Assembly (NCBI GenBank): GCA_963769745.1 | Contig: CAVYNB010000017.1 | Location: 124,001-188,000, forward strand | DNA length: 64,000 nucleotides | Direction of reading: 5' to 3' | Source of the DNA: JALORV01 sp963769745 | GTDB lineage: Bacteria > Pseudomonadota > Gammaproteobacteria > Burkholderiales > Burkholderiaceae_F | Part shown: positions 46,095-54,902 of the stretch, one piece after another | Numbering within the stretch: position 1 is the first letter of the stretch | Layout: the number at the start of each line of letters is the position of its first letter | The notes under the pieces: model-generated | What the model was told of the DNA's origin: nothing | Databases searched by the model: none | Seen by the model: the letters and a program-made list of their open reading frames with translations, nothing else | Translations under genes and position numbers: made by a program

Positions 46095-46832
46095 ATGGAT
46101 ACGATTTCCCAGGCAACCATCGCCGCGCTGACGATGATTTTCTCGTTCGACCCGGCGCTGCTGTCGGTGGTCGGGCGTTCGCTGGCGGTCAGCACGAGCG
46201 CGTGCCTGATCGCCTTCGGCTTCGGTGCGCTTGCCGGGGCCTGGCTTGGCGTCTCCCGCTTTGCAGGTCGCGGTGCAGCGCTCGCTGTGCTCAACACATT
46301 GCTGGCGTTGCCCTCGGTCGTCGTCGGCCTGCTCGTCTATCTGCTGCTATCGCGCTCCGGACCGCTGGGCTTTCTGGGGTGGCTCTTTTCCTTCGAGGCG
46401 ATGGTGCTGGCGCAGACGATCCTGGTGGCTCCGATCGTCACCGCGCTCACGCGCCAGGCGATCGAGGACGCCGATCGGGCGCACGGGGAGCAGCTGACGT
46501 CGCTGGGCGCCACGCCCTTCATGCGCGGGCTCCTGCTGGGCTGGGACGAACGCTATGCGCTGCTGACGGTACTGCTCGCCGCGTTCGGACGCGCGATTTC
46601 CGAAGTGGGTGCGGTGATGATCGTCGGCGGCAATATCGAAGGCTTCACCCGCGTGATGACCACGGCGATCGCACTGGAGACCAGCAAGGGTGACCTGCCG
46701 CTTGCGATTGCACTGGGCATCGTGCTGCTCCTGGTGGTGCTGGCACTGAACGCGCTGATCGCCGCAGTGCGCACCTGGCGCGAACGGCTCGACGGTGCGG
46801 CCACACAGGTCGCGCGGATCGCAGTCGCATGA
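46095..46832 (+). CDS. tupB: Tungstate ABC transporter permease
   Basis: A 245-residue inner-membrane permease with about five to six TM segments and the EAA-type loop IEDADRAHGEQLTSLGATPFMRG. It resembles TupB/WtpB-type permeases more than ModB. It pairs with TupA and TupC to import tungstate (or molybdate). The ATG at 46095 has no clear Shine-Dalgarno; another ATG is at 46134. Its stop overlaps the tupC ATG (ATGA). Confidence 0.85.
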   Translation: MDTISQATIAALTMIFSFDPALLSVVGRSLAVSTSACLIAFGFGALAGAWLGVSRFAGRGAALAVLNTLLALPSVVVGLLVYLLLSRSGPLGFLGWLFSFEAMVLAQTILVAPIVTALTRQAIEDADRAHGEQLTSLGATPFMRGLLLGWDERYALLTVLLAAFGRAISEVGAVMIVGGNIEGFTRVMTTAIALETSKGDLPLAIALGIVLLLVVLALNALIAAVRTWRERLDGAATQVARIAVA

Positions 46833-47579
46833 ACCTGTTCGACAACCCACAGGCCGGGATTTCGAGTGCCCAAGCGGCAAGCAACGCAGCGCACCCGATG
46901 TTCAAGCTCGAGGGAGTCGGCGTGCGCTACGGCGCGGCGTGGGCGCTGCAGTCGGTAAGCCTCTCGATCGGCGCGGGCGAACGCGTCGCGCTGGTCGGCC
47001 CCAACGGCAGCGGCAAGACCACTCTGCTGCGCGTGCTGAACGGACTGATCGAGCCCAGCACGGGAACGGCGCAGCGGCCGGCGACGACGCGCCAGACATT
47101 CCTGTTCCAGCGCCCCTACATGCTCCGCACGACCGCGCAGCGCAATGTCGCGCTGGGCATGTGGCTGCGTGGCGCACGCTGGCGCGATGCCTGCAAGCAG
47201 GCCGACGAGGCGTTGGCGCGGGTCGGCCTGGCTGCGCTCGCCCAGCGCAGCGCGCGCATCCTTGTCCGCCGGGCAGCAGCAGCGGCTGGCGCTGGCACGA
47301 GCGTGGGTGCTGGCCTCCGATGTGATGCTGCTCGACGAGCCCACTTCCAGCATGGACCCGGATGCGCGACGCGAGGTCGAGGCACTCCTCGGCGAGTTCA
47401 CCAGCGGGCAGCAGACGCTGATTTTCAGCAGCCACACGCTTGGACAGGTCAGGCGGCTCGCGAGCCGCGTGATCTGCCTGCAGGACGGCCGCATACAGGC
47501 TGACCTTCCGGTGCAGGAATTCCTGCTACGCACCGATGCGACCGAGTCGAGACTTTCAATTGAAGGAGAACTGAGATGA
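46829..47579 (+). CDS. tupC: Tungstate ABC transporter ATP-binding protein (frameshifted)
   Basis: Corrected for an extra base near 47262, 249 residues. Walker A GPNGSGKTT (about 57-65), signature SLSAGQQQRLALARA, Walker B VMLLDEPTSSMD, and the H-loop His in FSSHTLGQ. The uncorrected frame loses everything past the Q-loop. The split at AQRSAR/SLSAGQ joins the two pieces well. It drives import through TupB. Its stop overlaps the tupA ATG. Confidence 0.85.
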
Positions 47580-48385
47580 CATTGATCGGGCAAGCGAGAG
47601 TCCTTTTCACGGCACTCCTGTGCATCGCGAGCGGCGTGGCCGGGGCGCAGAGCATCACGCTGTCATCGACCACGTCAACCGAGCAGTCGGGGCTCTTCGC
47701 GCATCTGCTGCCTCTGTTCAAGCAGGCGAGCGGCCTGGACGTGAAGGTGGTGGCGGTCGGCACCGGACAGGCACTGGACATCGCGCGCCGCGGCGATGCC
47801 GATGCCCTTCTCGTTCACGACCAGGCCGCAGAGGAGAAATTCGTCGCCGAGGGCTGGGGGCTCAAGCGCTATCCGGTCATGTACAACGACTTCGTGCTGG
47901 TCGGGCCGAAGACCGATCCGGCCGCGGCACGTGGTTCGGACATCGTCGCCGCACTCGGGAAAGTCAGCGCCGGCAATGCCGCCTTCATCTCGCGCGGTGA
48001 CAAGAGCGGAACTCATGCCGCCGAGAACCGGTACTGGACCACCGCCGGTCTGGCGAGCCAGCGCGGCAGCGGCTACAAGGAGTGTGGGTGCGGCATGGGT
48101 CCGGCGTTGAACATCGCGGCCGCTTCGGGAGCCTACGTGCTGACCGACCGCGGCACCTGGCTTGCATTCAAGAACCGCGGCGATCTCACGATCCTGGTCG
48201 AAGGCGACAAGCGCCTTTTTAACCAGTACGGCGTGATCGTGGTGAATCCCGCGAAGCATCCGCATGTCAAGGTTGCGCAGGCTCAGCAGTTTGCTGACTG
48301 GCTGATCTCACGCACCGGGCAAGCGGCGATCGCTGCCTACAAGATCGGTGGAGAACAGCTCTTCTTCCCGAACGCGGGCGAGTAG
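47576..48385 (+). CDS. tupA: Tungstate-binding periplasmic protein
   Basis: A 269-residue binding protein with a signal peptide cut near GAQ (about 24). SSTTSTEQSGLFAHLL is the TupA oxyanion loop (TTTSTxxSG), distinct from ModA, and DKSGTHAAENRYW and RGTWLAFKNRGDL complete the site. It captures tungstate (very tight and selective in characterised TupA proteins) and hands it to TupB. The gene is the last of the tupBCA unit. Confidence 0.88.
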   Translation: MTLIGQARVLFTALLCIASGVAGAQSITLSSTTSTEQSGLFAHLLPLFKQASGLDVKVVAVGTGQALDIARRGDADALLVHDQAAEEKFVAEGWGLKRYPVMYNDFVLVGPKTDPAAARGSDIVAALGKVSAGNAAFISRGDKSGTHAAENRYWTTAGLASQRGSGYKECGCGMGPALNIAAASGAYVLTDRGTWLAFKNRGDLTILVEGDKRLFNQYGVIVVNPAKHPHVKVAQAQQFADWLISRTGQAAIAAYKIGGEQLFFPNAGE

Positions 48386-48528
48386 CGCAGGCGGGCACTG
48401 CGGAGGCCGTGCACGGCTCTCTGCAGACCCTGGACCGGCGGGAAGCACGAACCCGCTCGCTGCCACCGTCCGAGCCGGGCGGCTGACCTCGCCGCGAGCG
48501 CGGGACGAGTTGCGCGACAATGCCCTGA

Positions 48529-49773
48529 ATGAAGGCTGCCACCACTTCGATCGCCGACGTGCGCATGCACGGCTTCCGACAGCGCAGTGAAGTGACTGCG
48601 GTGCTGCACTGGATCGACCAGCACGCGACGCGGCTGGGCGCCGAATCGGTTCCTCTCGAGCAGGCCTGTGGCCGCACGCTGGCGGCCGAAGTGATTGCGC
48701 CACTGGACGTGCCGGGCTTCGATCGGGCCGCGATGGATGGCTTTGCACTGCGCGGCGCGGAAACGGCCGGCGCCAGCGAATACAACCCCCTCGAGTTTCG
48801 CGTACTGGGCCAGGCCATGCCCGGCCAGCCGTTCGCCGGAGAACTGCCGCCCCGCACGGCCGTGCGAATCATGACCGGAGCGCCCGTCCCTGGCGGCGTC
48901 GACGCGGTCGTTCCGGCCGAGTACGCCACGGAGACCGACGGACAGATCGTCGTCACTCGACCGGTTGCCCCGGGACAGCACGTCGGCCATCGTGGCGAGG
49001 ACCTGCAGGCAGGATCGACCGCGCTGGATGCCGGCCGACGCCTGCGTCCACAGGATCTGGGGCTCGTGGCTTCCCTGGGTCTGGACCATGTGACTGTGTT
49101 CAGGCAGCCCCGTGTGCGCATGCTCGTCACCGGCAACGAAGTGAAGGCCCCGGGAGCGCCGAAAGGCACGTACGAGGTCTACGACGCGAACTCGTACATG
49201 CTGCGCGGCCTGATAGGCCGCGACGGTGGCGTGCTCGAATCGCATCTCCGACTGGGCGACGATCCGGACGCAATACGCGGGGCCCTGCTCGCGCCGGGTG
49301 CCGATGTGATCCTGGTGTCGGGCGGCTCCAGCGTCGGCCGCGAGGACTATGCCCCGCGCCTGATTGCCGAGATCGGCGAACTGGCGATACACGGCGTTGC
49401 GATGCGACCGTCGAGTCCCGCCGGCGCGGGACGCATCGGCGAGACACTGGTGTTTCTGTTGCCCGGCAATCCCGTGTCGTGCCTGTGCGCTTACGACTTC
49501 TTTGCAGGTCGCGCTCTGCGCCTGCTCGGCGGTCGATCGCCCGAGTGGCCGCACCGAACGGTGCAGTCTGTCGTTGCGCGCAAGATCGTTTCCGCGATCG
49601 GACGCGTGGACTACTGTCGCGTCCGGCTTGTCGACGGCCGGGTCGAACCGATCGCGTTGAGTGGCGCCTCGATCCTTTCGTCGACGACCCGGGCCGACGG
49701 CTTCGTCATCGTGCCGTCGAACTGCGAAGGCTATGGGCCTGACGCGGTCGTCACGGCCTACCTCTACGACTGA
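48529..49773 (+). CDS. moeA: Molybdopterin molybdotransferase MoeA
   Basis: A 414-residue MoeA. VPGFDRAAMDGFALRG (about 64-79), RIMTGAPVPGGVDAVVPAEYA (about 120-140), VTGNEV with an active acidic pair and VLLPGNPVSC-like FLLPGNPVSCLCAYDFF are conserved, in the usual order of the three domains. It inserts molybdate or tungstate into adenylylated molybdopterin. It lies between tupA and the MoeA-PBP gene, implying a role in metal loading of FDH. Confidence 0.92.
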   Translation: MKAATTSIADVRMHGFRQRSEVTAVLHWIDQHATRLGAESVPLEQACGRTLAAEVIAPLDVPGFDRAAMDGFALRGAETAGASEYNPLEFRVLGQAMPGQPFAGELPPRTAVRIMTGAPVPGGVDAVVPAEYATETDGQIVVTRPVAPGQHVGHRGEDLQAGSTALDAGRRLRPQDLGLVASLGLDHVTVFRQPRVRMLVTGNEVKAPGAPKGTYEVYDANSYMLRGLIGRDGGVLESHLRLGDDPDAIRGALLAPGADVILVSGGSSVGREDYAPRLIAEIGELAIHGVAMRPSSPAGAGRIGETLVFLLPGNPVSCLCAYDFFAGRALRLLGGRSPEWPHRTVQSVVARKIVSAIGRVDYCRVRLVDGRVEPIALSGASILSSTTRADGFVIVPSNCEGYGPDAVVTAYLYD

Positions 49774-49787
49774 GCACGCCTTCGACC

Positions 49788-51755
49788 ATGTCGACTCCAC
49801 ACGAATCGGGCTCGCAAAGCGCGGAGCCCATCGCCGGGCAGTCCCAGTTCCTGAACGTCGTGTCGCGGGACGAGGCGACCGCACGATTTCGCGAGCACCT
49901 GCGGCTCGCGCCGCTGGGCGAGGAGTCCGTTCCTCTCGCACAGGCCCTCGGCCGCGTGCTTGCGAGGGATGTCGCGGCGGACATCGATGTGCCAGGGTTC
50001 GATCGCGCCAACGTCGACGGCTTCGCAGTGCAGGCGCAGGACACGTTCGGCGCCATGGAGGAAGCACCGCGCACGTTGCGGCTCAACGCCGAAGTGCTCG
50101 CGCCCGGACTCGTGCCCACTCTCCCCGTGATTTCCGGCCACGCGACGATGATCGCCACGGGCGGCATGCTGCCGCGCGGCGCCGATGCGGTGCTGATGGT
50201 CGAACATTCTGAACTTGTCGGACGCGCAGACGCTCGGCAGATCGAGGTCCGCCGGCCCCTTACCGGGGGCGAGAACGTGAGTTACGCCAGCACCGATGTT
50301 GCGCGCGGGGAGACGGTGCTGCGTTCAGGACAACGCCTCACGTCGCGCGAGATCGGCGTACTGGCCGCACTGGGACTGTCTGAGTGTCCGGTCTATCGCC
50401 GGCCGCGGGTGGCGATCTTTTCGACCGGCAACGAGATCGTCGCGCCCGGCGCAGCGCTGCGCCCAGGTGCGGTCTACGACTCCAACGCCGCGATCATCGG
50501 CGCCGCCGTCGAGGAACTCGGCGGCGTTGCCGTGTATCTGGGTGTGATTGCCGATAACGAGCGGGCGCTGGAGGCTGCGCTGGCGCGCGGCCTGGAGTCG
50601 GACGTCGTGGTGTTCTCCGGCGGAACGTCGAAGGGTGCCGGAGATATCTCGTACCGGATCGTGCACACGTTGCGCAATCCCGGCGTGGTCGCGCACGGCG
50701 TTGCGCTGAAACCCGGCAAACCCATCTGCCTCGCAGTCACCGAAGGCAAGCCCGTCGTCATCCTGCCCGGATTTCCGACGTCGGCCATCTTCACGTTCCA
50801 CGAATTCCTCGCGCCGGTGATCCGCGCCTTTGCCGGCCAGCCTCCCGAGCGACGTCATACCGTATCGGCGACGCTGCCGATGCGCGTGAATTCCGAACGA
50901 GGACGCACCGAGTACCTGCTGGTGGGGCTGGTGCAGGGACCCGACGGGTATCTGGCCTATCCGATGGGCAAGGGCTCGGGTTCGGTCACCACTTTCAGCG
51001 GCGCCGACGGCTTCATCACCATCGACCAGCACACGGAGATCCTCGATGCCGGAAGCCCCGTCGCGGTAACACTCCTCGGCGAGCAGCTGGAGCCCGCCGA
51101 CCTGGTGATCATCGGCAGTCACTGTGTTGGCCTCGACCTGCTGGTCGGCAAGCTCACGCACCAGGGCATCCGGACCAAGCTGATGATCGTCGGAAGCCAG
51201 GGAGGCCTGGCCGCAGCCCGGCGCGGTGAGTGCGACATCGCCGGCATTCACCTGATGGACCCTGCCACGGGCGAATACAACCGCCCGATGCTCTCCGACA
51301 CCCTGACTCTCGTCGAAGGCTACGGCCGCATGCAGGGCTTCGTGTTCCGACGGGGCGATGACCGCTTCGAGGGCAAGTCGTTCAAGGAGGCCATCAGTGC
51401 AGCACTGGGCGAACCCGGTTGCGTGATGGTGAATCGCAACGCCGGCAGCGGCACGCGCATCCTCATCGACAAGTGGCTGGGTGAGGAAAGGCCCGCCGGA
51501 TACGGCACGCAGACGAAGTCCCACAACGCCGTCGCCGTGGCCATCGCGCAGCAGCGGGCCGACTGGGGCGTTGCGATCGATACCGTGGCCCGCCAGTACG
51601 GACTCGGCTTCATCACCATGCAGGAAGAGCACTACGACTTCGTCGTACCGACGTCCCGGCTCGAGCGCCCCTCGGTGCGGGCATTCCGCGCGCTGCTGGA
51701 TGATCCGGAAGTGCGCAATGAGCTTGCGTCGTTGGGTTTCCGCTTGTCGCAGTAG
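49788..51755 (+). CDS. MoeA-PBP fusion, molybdopterin biosynthesis protein
   Basis: A 655-residue protein. Residues about 1-410 are a MoeA domain (VPGFDRANVDGFAVQA, GGMLPRGADAVLM, STGNEIVAPG, VFSGGTSKGAGDISY, ILPGFPTSAIFTF). Residues about 425-650 are a PBP domain starting LVIIGSHCVGLDLL, with MVNRNAGSGTRILID near 545-560 and RADWGVAIDTVARQ. The same PBP domain ends the regulator at 44852. Such fusions occur in archaea and some bacteria; the C-terminus may bind the oxyanion or molybdopterin. Second MoeA here, likely specialised. Confidence 0.87.
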   Translation: MSTPHESGSQSAEPIAGQSQFLNVVSRDEATARFREHLRLAPLGEESVPLAQALGRVLARDVAADIDVPGFDRANVDGFAVQAQDTFGAMEEAPRTLRLNAEVLAPGLVPTLPVISGHATMIATGGMLPRGADAVLMVEHSELVGRADARQIEVRRPLTGGENVSYASTDVARGETVLRSGQRLTSREIGVLAALGLSECPVYRRPRVAIFSTGNEIVAPGAALRPGAVYDSNAAIIGAAVEELGGVAVYLGVIADNERALEAALARGLESDVVVFSGGTSKGAGDISYRIVHTLRNPGVVAHGVALKPGKPICLAVTEGKPVVILPGFPTSAIFTFHEFLAPVIRAFAGQPPERRHTVSATLPMRVNSERGRTEYLLVGLVQGPDGYLAYPMGKGSGSVTTFSGADGFITIDQHTEILDAGSPVAVTLLGEQLEPADLVIIGSHCVGLDLLVGKLTHQGIRTKLMIVGSQGGLAAARRGECDIAGIHLMDPATGEYNRPMLSDTLTLVEGYGRMQGFVFRRGDDRFEGKSFKEAISAALGEPGCVMVNRNAGSGTRILIDKWLGEERPAGYGTQTKSHNAVAVAIAQQRADWGVAIDTVARQYGLGFITMQEEHYDFVVPTSRLERPSVRAFRALLDDPEVRNELASLGFRLSQ

Positions 51756-51811
51756 TCGCAAAGTTAGCCTGCCGGCTCTGCCCGTACCGTTGACGGCGGG
51801 CGACGAAGGAC

Positions 51812-51835
51812 CTCCCCGCACCGTGAAGCGGGGAG
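51812..51835 (+). terminator. Hairpin between the MoeA-PBP gene and the DUF3455 gene
   Basis: Perfect 8-bp arms CTCCCCGC (51812-51819) and GCGGGGAG (51828-51835) with an 8-base loop, 57 bases past the moeA fusion stop. Probably marks the end of the W/Mo island transcript. No T tract. Confidence 0.45.
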
Positions 51836-51879
51836 CCGGTCACTCCGGGTACGATCAGCCCACTTGGGATTCATGACGA

Positions 51880-52476
51880 ATGAACGCTGTGCTGAATCAG
51901 ACCCGCAATCGCATCGTCCTGGCCATCGGCGCAGCGATGTTGTCTGCCTGTGCGTCAGTCGGCTCCGGCCCGGCGGCCACGGGAGGTCCGGGCAAGGCCG
52001 GCGCGGTCACGGCGCCAAGCCTGGGCCTGTTTTCCAGTATCAAGGTGCCCTCCGATCGCGAACCGACGCTGCAGCTCTCCGCGCAGGGCGTACAGATCTT
52101 CCGCTGCGAGAAGCGCGACGGTGGCTTTGCCTGGGTGTTCCGACAGCCCGAGGCGCAATTGTCGGACGCGACCGGCAAGCCCGTTGGCCGGCATGGCGCC
52201 AGCTTTTCGTTCGAGCACACCGACGGCAGCCGGCTCGTCGCGTCCGTCGCCGCGTACGACGAGGCGCCGAACGCGGCTGACTTGCGCTGGCTGCTGCTGA
52301 CCACTCGCAGCTACGGCAAGGGAGCGTTCGAAGGCGTCACTCACGTCCAGCGCGTCAACACGCGCGGCGGCATGCCTCCCGCAAAATGCGACGCTTCCCA
52401 GGCAAATCAGCTGCTGCGCGTCGATTTTTCGGCTGATTTCGTCTTCTACCGGGCCAGGTCCGGAGCGGCCGGCTGA
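51880..52476 (+). CDS. DUF3455 lipoprotein
   Basis: A 198-residue protein with a signal that ends in a lipobox-like MLSAC (Cys24). The mature domain has GVQIFRCEKRDGGFAWVFRQPEAQL, ..GRHGASFSFEHTDGSRLVASVAAYDEAP, DLRWLLLTTRSYGKGAFEGVTHVQRVNTRGGMPPAKCDA, the DUF3455 pattern with a conserved Cys pair. Predicted outer-membrane or periplasmic lipoprotein, function unknown. Monocistronic by position. Confidence 0.82.
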   Translation: MNAVLNQTRNRIVLAIGAAMLSACASVGSGPAATGGPGKAGAVTAPSLGLFSSIKVPSDREPTLQLSAQGVQIFRCEKRDGGFAWVFRQPEAQLSDATGKPVGRHGASFSFEHTDGSRLVASVAAYDEAPNAADLRWLLLTTRSYGKGAFEGVTHVQRVNTRGGMPPAKCDASQANQLLRVDFSADFVFYRARSGAAG

Positions 52477-52594
52477 CCGGCCGGGACGACGATCCGGGCC
52501 GTCGCAGGTCGCGCCCCCAGCCCACGCTCCGAGGCATTTCTCAAAAAGCGTTAAAATTCAGCGTTTTCGGACGCTGTACGCCGGAGGAATGCAC

Positions 52595-53317
52595 ATGAAC
52601 CCGACTGCCTCGACGGTAGGCGCCTACCTGCGCGACCTGCCGCCGGACCGTCGCGTGGCAATGGCGCGCCTATGCAGCATGATTCGCCGCTCCGCCCGCG
52701 GGGTGCGCGAAAGCATGCGTTACGGGCTCGCCTTCTACGAACTGGACGGGCCGCTGTTCGCCCTGGAATCCGGCCGCCGTCATATGTCGCTGTATGTGGC
52801 CGAAAAAGACGTCGTGCTGAAGCACAAGGACGCGTTGCAGGGCGTCAACGCCAACAAGAGCTTCATCAAGTTTTCGGACCTCAATCGACTGCCGCTCGAT
52901 GTCGTCGAGAAAATTGTGCGCGACTCGGTTGCCGCACGCCGGCAACGACTGGCGCAGGGCACGATACCGACGCAGCCCGAACTGCTGAAACTCTGGGGCA
53001 TCAACGAAGAAGCCGCGGCGCCCCCGGCGACGACGGTCAAGCTGCCCGTCGCGAAGCCCGCGGCCTCGATGAGCGATGCGATCAACGCAATGGCCAGCAC
53101 GGTGCGGGACGCCATGATCGCGGCGATCGACATGGCCACGGGCATGCCGGTGCCTGAGAAACCCAAGGCACGCAAGGCGAGTTCGGCGCGGACCGCGGCC
53201 GCGAAGGCGCACCCCGCGAAGCGCACTACGTCCCGCGCGGCAACGCGAACGACGTCGACGCGCAACCCGCCGAAGAAAGCAGCCGCCAAGAAAGCCGCTT
53301 CGGCACGTCGCCGCTAG
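52595..53317 (+). CDS. DUF1801 protein with histone H1-like tail
   Basis: About 240 residues. The start at ATG 52595 is favoured over 52589 because GGAGG ends at 52587, 7 bases away. Residues about 5-125 are a DUF1801 (YdhG/SufE-like) domain: RRVAMARLCSMIRRSARGVRESMRYGLAFYEL and MSLYVAEKDVVLKHKD. The rest has Pro/Ala linkers and an Ala/Lys/Arg-rich tail with KAHPAKRTTSRAATRTTSTR and KKAAAKKAASARRR, like bacterial H1-type nucleoid proteins. It may bind DNA through the tail. A GC terminator follows. Confidence 0.78.
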   Translation: MNPTASTVGAYLRDLPPDRRVAMARLCSMIRRSARGVRESMRYGLAFYELDGPLFALESGRRHMSLYVAEKDVVLKHKDALQGVNANKSFIKFSDLNRLPLDVVEKIVRDSVAARRQRLAQGTIPTQPELLKLWGINEEAAAPPATTVKLPVAKPAASMSDAINAMASTVRDAMIAAIDMATGMPVPEKPKARKASSARTAAAKAHPAKRTTSRAATRTTSTRNPPKKAAAKKAASARRR

Positions 53318-53333
53318 AGTCTTCTGCCTTTCC

Positions 53334-53357
53334 AAACGGCGCCTGCGGGCGCCGTTT
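53334..53357. terminator. Bidirectional terminator between DUF1801 and PaaK-like genes
   Basis: Perfect 10-bp arms AAACGGCGCC (53334-53343) and GGCGCCGTTT (53348-53357) around TGCG, with the T-rich arm at the plus-strand end. It sits between two convergent genes. Confidence 0.8.
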
Positions 53358-53369
53358 GCATTTCAGGGC

Positions 53370-54596
53370 TCAGTGCGCGCGAGTGTCCTCGATGACCTTG
53401 CCATCGTTGGGCAAGGCGCCCGGGGCAACCAGTTCAACGGCGCCACCGAGTTTGGTGATCGCCCGCAGGGTGTCGGCAACCGCAGCGGACAACGCTGCGT
53501 CGCGATCCGCGCTCTCTGCCTTGAGCGTCATGACGTCGGACTCGCCGCTGCGCGCGACCACGAGTCGCATCCGGCCCACGCGCGGGTGGCGCTGTCCGAT
53601 TTCGGCGACCTGTTCAGGGCGCACGAACATTCCCTTCACCTTGGTGGTCTGATCCGCGCGCCCCATCCACCCGCGTATGCGCGCATTGGTGCGGCCGCAC
53701 GGCGACACTCCCGGCATGATCGCCGAGAGATCACCGAGCGCGAGCCGAATCCAGGGATGGTGCGGATCGAATGACGTCACCACGACTTCGCCGACTTCCC
53801 CGTCGGGCACGGGGTCCCCGGTCCCGGGACGCACGATCTCGATCAGTACATCTTCGTTGACGACCATGCCGGCGCGCGCCGGCGATTCGTAGGCGACGAT
53901 GCCGAGGTCGGCCGTGGCATAAAGCTGGTAGGCATCGATCCCACGCGCCCGCATTTCGGCCTGCAGCGATGGCGGAAATGCAGCGCCTGACACGGCCGCT
54001 CGACGAATCGACACCTCGCGCTTCGCCGCGTCCGCGGCGTCCAGAAGGATCTTCAGGAAGTCCGGTGTGCCGGTATAGGCAGTCGGCCGCAAGTGTCCGA
54101 TCAGGTCGAGTTGCTGCTCCGTGTTGCCCGGCCCCGCGGGGATCACCGCGCAACCGACGGCGCGGGCGCCGCCATCGAGGATGAAGCCACCCGGCGTCAA
54201 GTGATACGAAAACGTGTTCAAGACGATGTCGCCGGCGCGAAAGCCGGCGGCATACAGGCCGCGCGCTGCGCGCCAGGCGTCATCGTGTCGCCCTTCCGGT
54301 TCGTAGATCGGACCCGGCGAAGTGAACAGGCGCCCGAAACGCTCGATCGGATCGGCGATCAGTCCACCGAAGGGCGGTGCCGCCTTCTGCAGCGCTGGCA
54401 ACTCGGACTTGCGCAGCACCGGCAGGCGCGCGAGATCGGCACGCGTGACAATGGTGGCCGGATCAATGTTCCCCAGGTGCTGGCGCCAGCCCGGCGCCTT
54501 GAGCGCGTTGGCCACCAGGCCCGGCAGGTGTCCCATCAGATCGAGTTCGCGCTGGCGGGGATCGCGAGTCTCGCGACTGTCAAAGTGCTGCGTCAT
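53370..54596 (-). CDS. PaaK-like phenylacetate-CoA ligase family protein
   Basis: A 408-residue ligase from ATG 54596 with an upstream GAGG. The order of motifs fits the PaaK type: RKSELPALQKAAPPFGG, FTSPGPIYEPEG in place of the standard P-loop SSGTTGxPT, GFILDGGARAVGCAVIPAGPGNTEQQ, LYATADLGIVAYES, and a C-terminal DQTTKVKGMFVRPEQVAEI. It would activate an organic acid with ATP and CoA. The altered P-loop recurs in a PaaK-like subgroup. It belongs to the Liv/AMP-ligase cluster. Confidence 0.82.
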   Translation of the reverse strand: MTQHFDSRETRDPRQRELDLMGHLPGLVANALKAPGWRQHLGNIDPATIVTRADLARLPVLRKSELPALQKAAPPFGGLIADPIERFGRLFTSPGPIYEPEGRHDDAWRAARGLYAAGFRAGDIVLNTFSYHLTPGGFILDGGARAVGCAVIPAGPGNTEQQLDLIGHLRPTAYTGTPDFLKILLDAADAAKREVSIRRAAVSGAAFPPSLQAEMRARGIDAYQLYATADLGIVAYESPARAGMVVNEDVLIEIVRPGTGDPVPDGEVGEVVVTSFDPHHPWIRLALGDLSAIMPGVSPCGRTNARIRGWMGRADQTTKVKGMFVRPEQVAEIGQRHPRVGRMRLVVARSGESDVMTLKAESADRDAALSAAVADTLRAITKLGGAVELVAPGALPNDGKVIEDTRAH

Positions 54597-54619
54597 GCGA
54601 ACCTCGCCTGTGAATCCGC

Positions 54620-54829
54620 TTACTTCCCCGCGCCATCGATCTCTGCACGACGGCGTTCCGCGTCCTGCTGAGCCGCATCCAGCTTCTTGACGACCGGATC
54701 GATGGTCGTCTGCCGCGTCGGCAACGGTGTCGTCGACTCGTCGGCGCGAGGAGTGCAGCCTCCGACCAGCGCGAGGCAAACCAGCGCCGACATCAGACCG
54801 GGTCCGTACGTTCTCATCAAGGTCGGCAT
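54620..54829 (-). CDS. Small lipoprotein
   Basis: About 69 residues from ATG 54829 (74 from 54844). Hydrophobic helix YGPGLMSALVCLALVGGC ends in a lipobox LVGGC. The mature part is short, polar and helical (DPVVKKLDAAQQDAERRRAEI). It sits between the PaaK-like ligase and the H1-like gene, same strand. Unknown function. Confidence 0.6.
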   Translation of the reverse strand: MPTLMRTYGPGLMSALVCLALVGGCTPRADESTTPLPTRQTTIDPVVKKLDAAQQDAERRRAEIDGAGK

Positions 54830-54902
54830 CGTCACAGCGGGCATTGATACGGCAGGGCCGGGCCGACCAGCGAGCCCGGCACCTGTCCCGTCGGAGTCGC
54901 GT

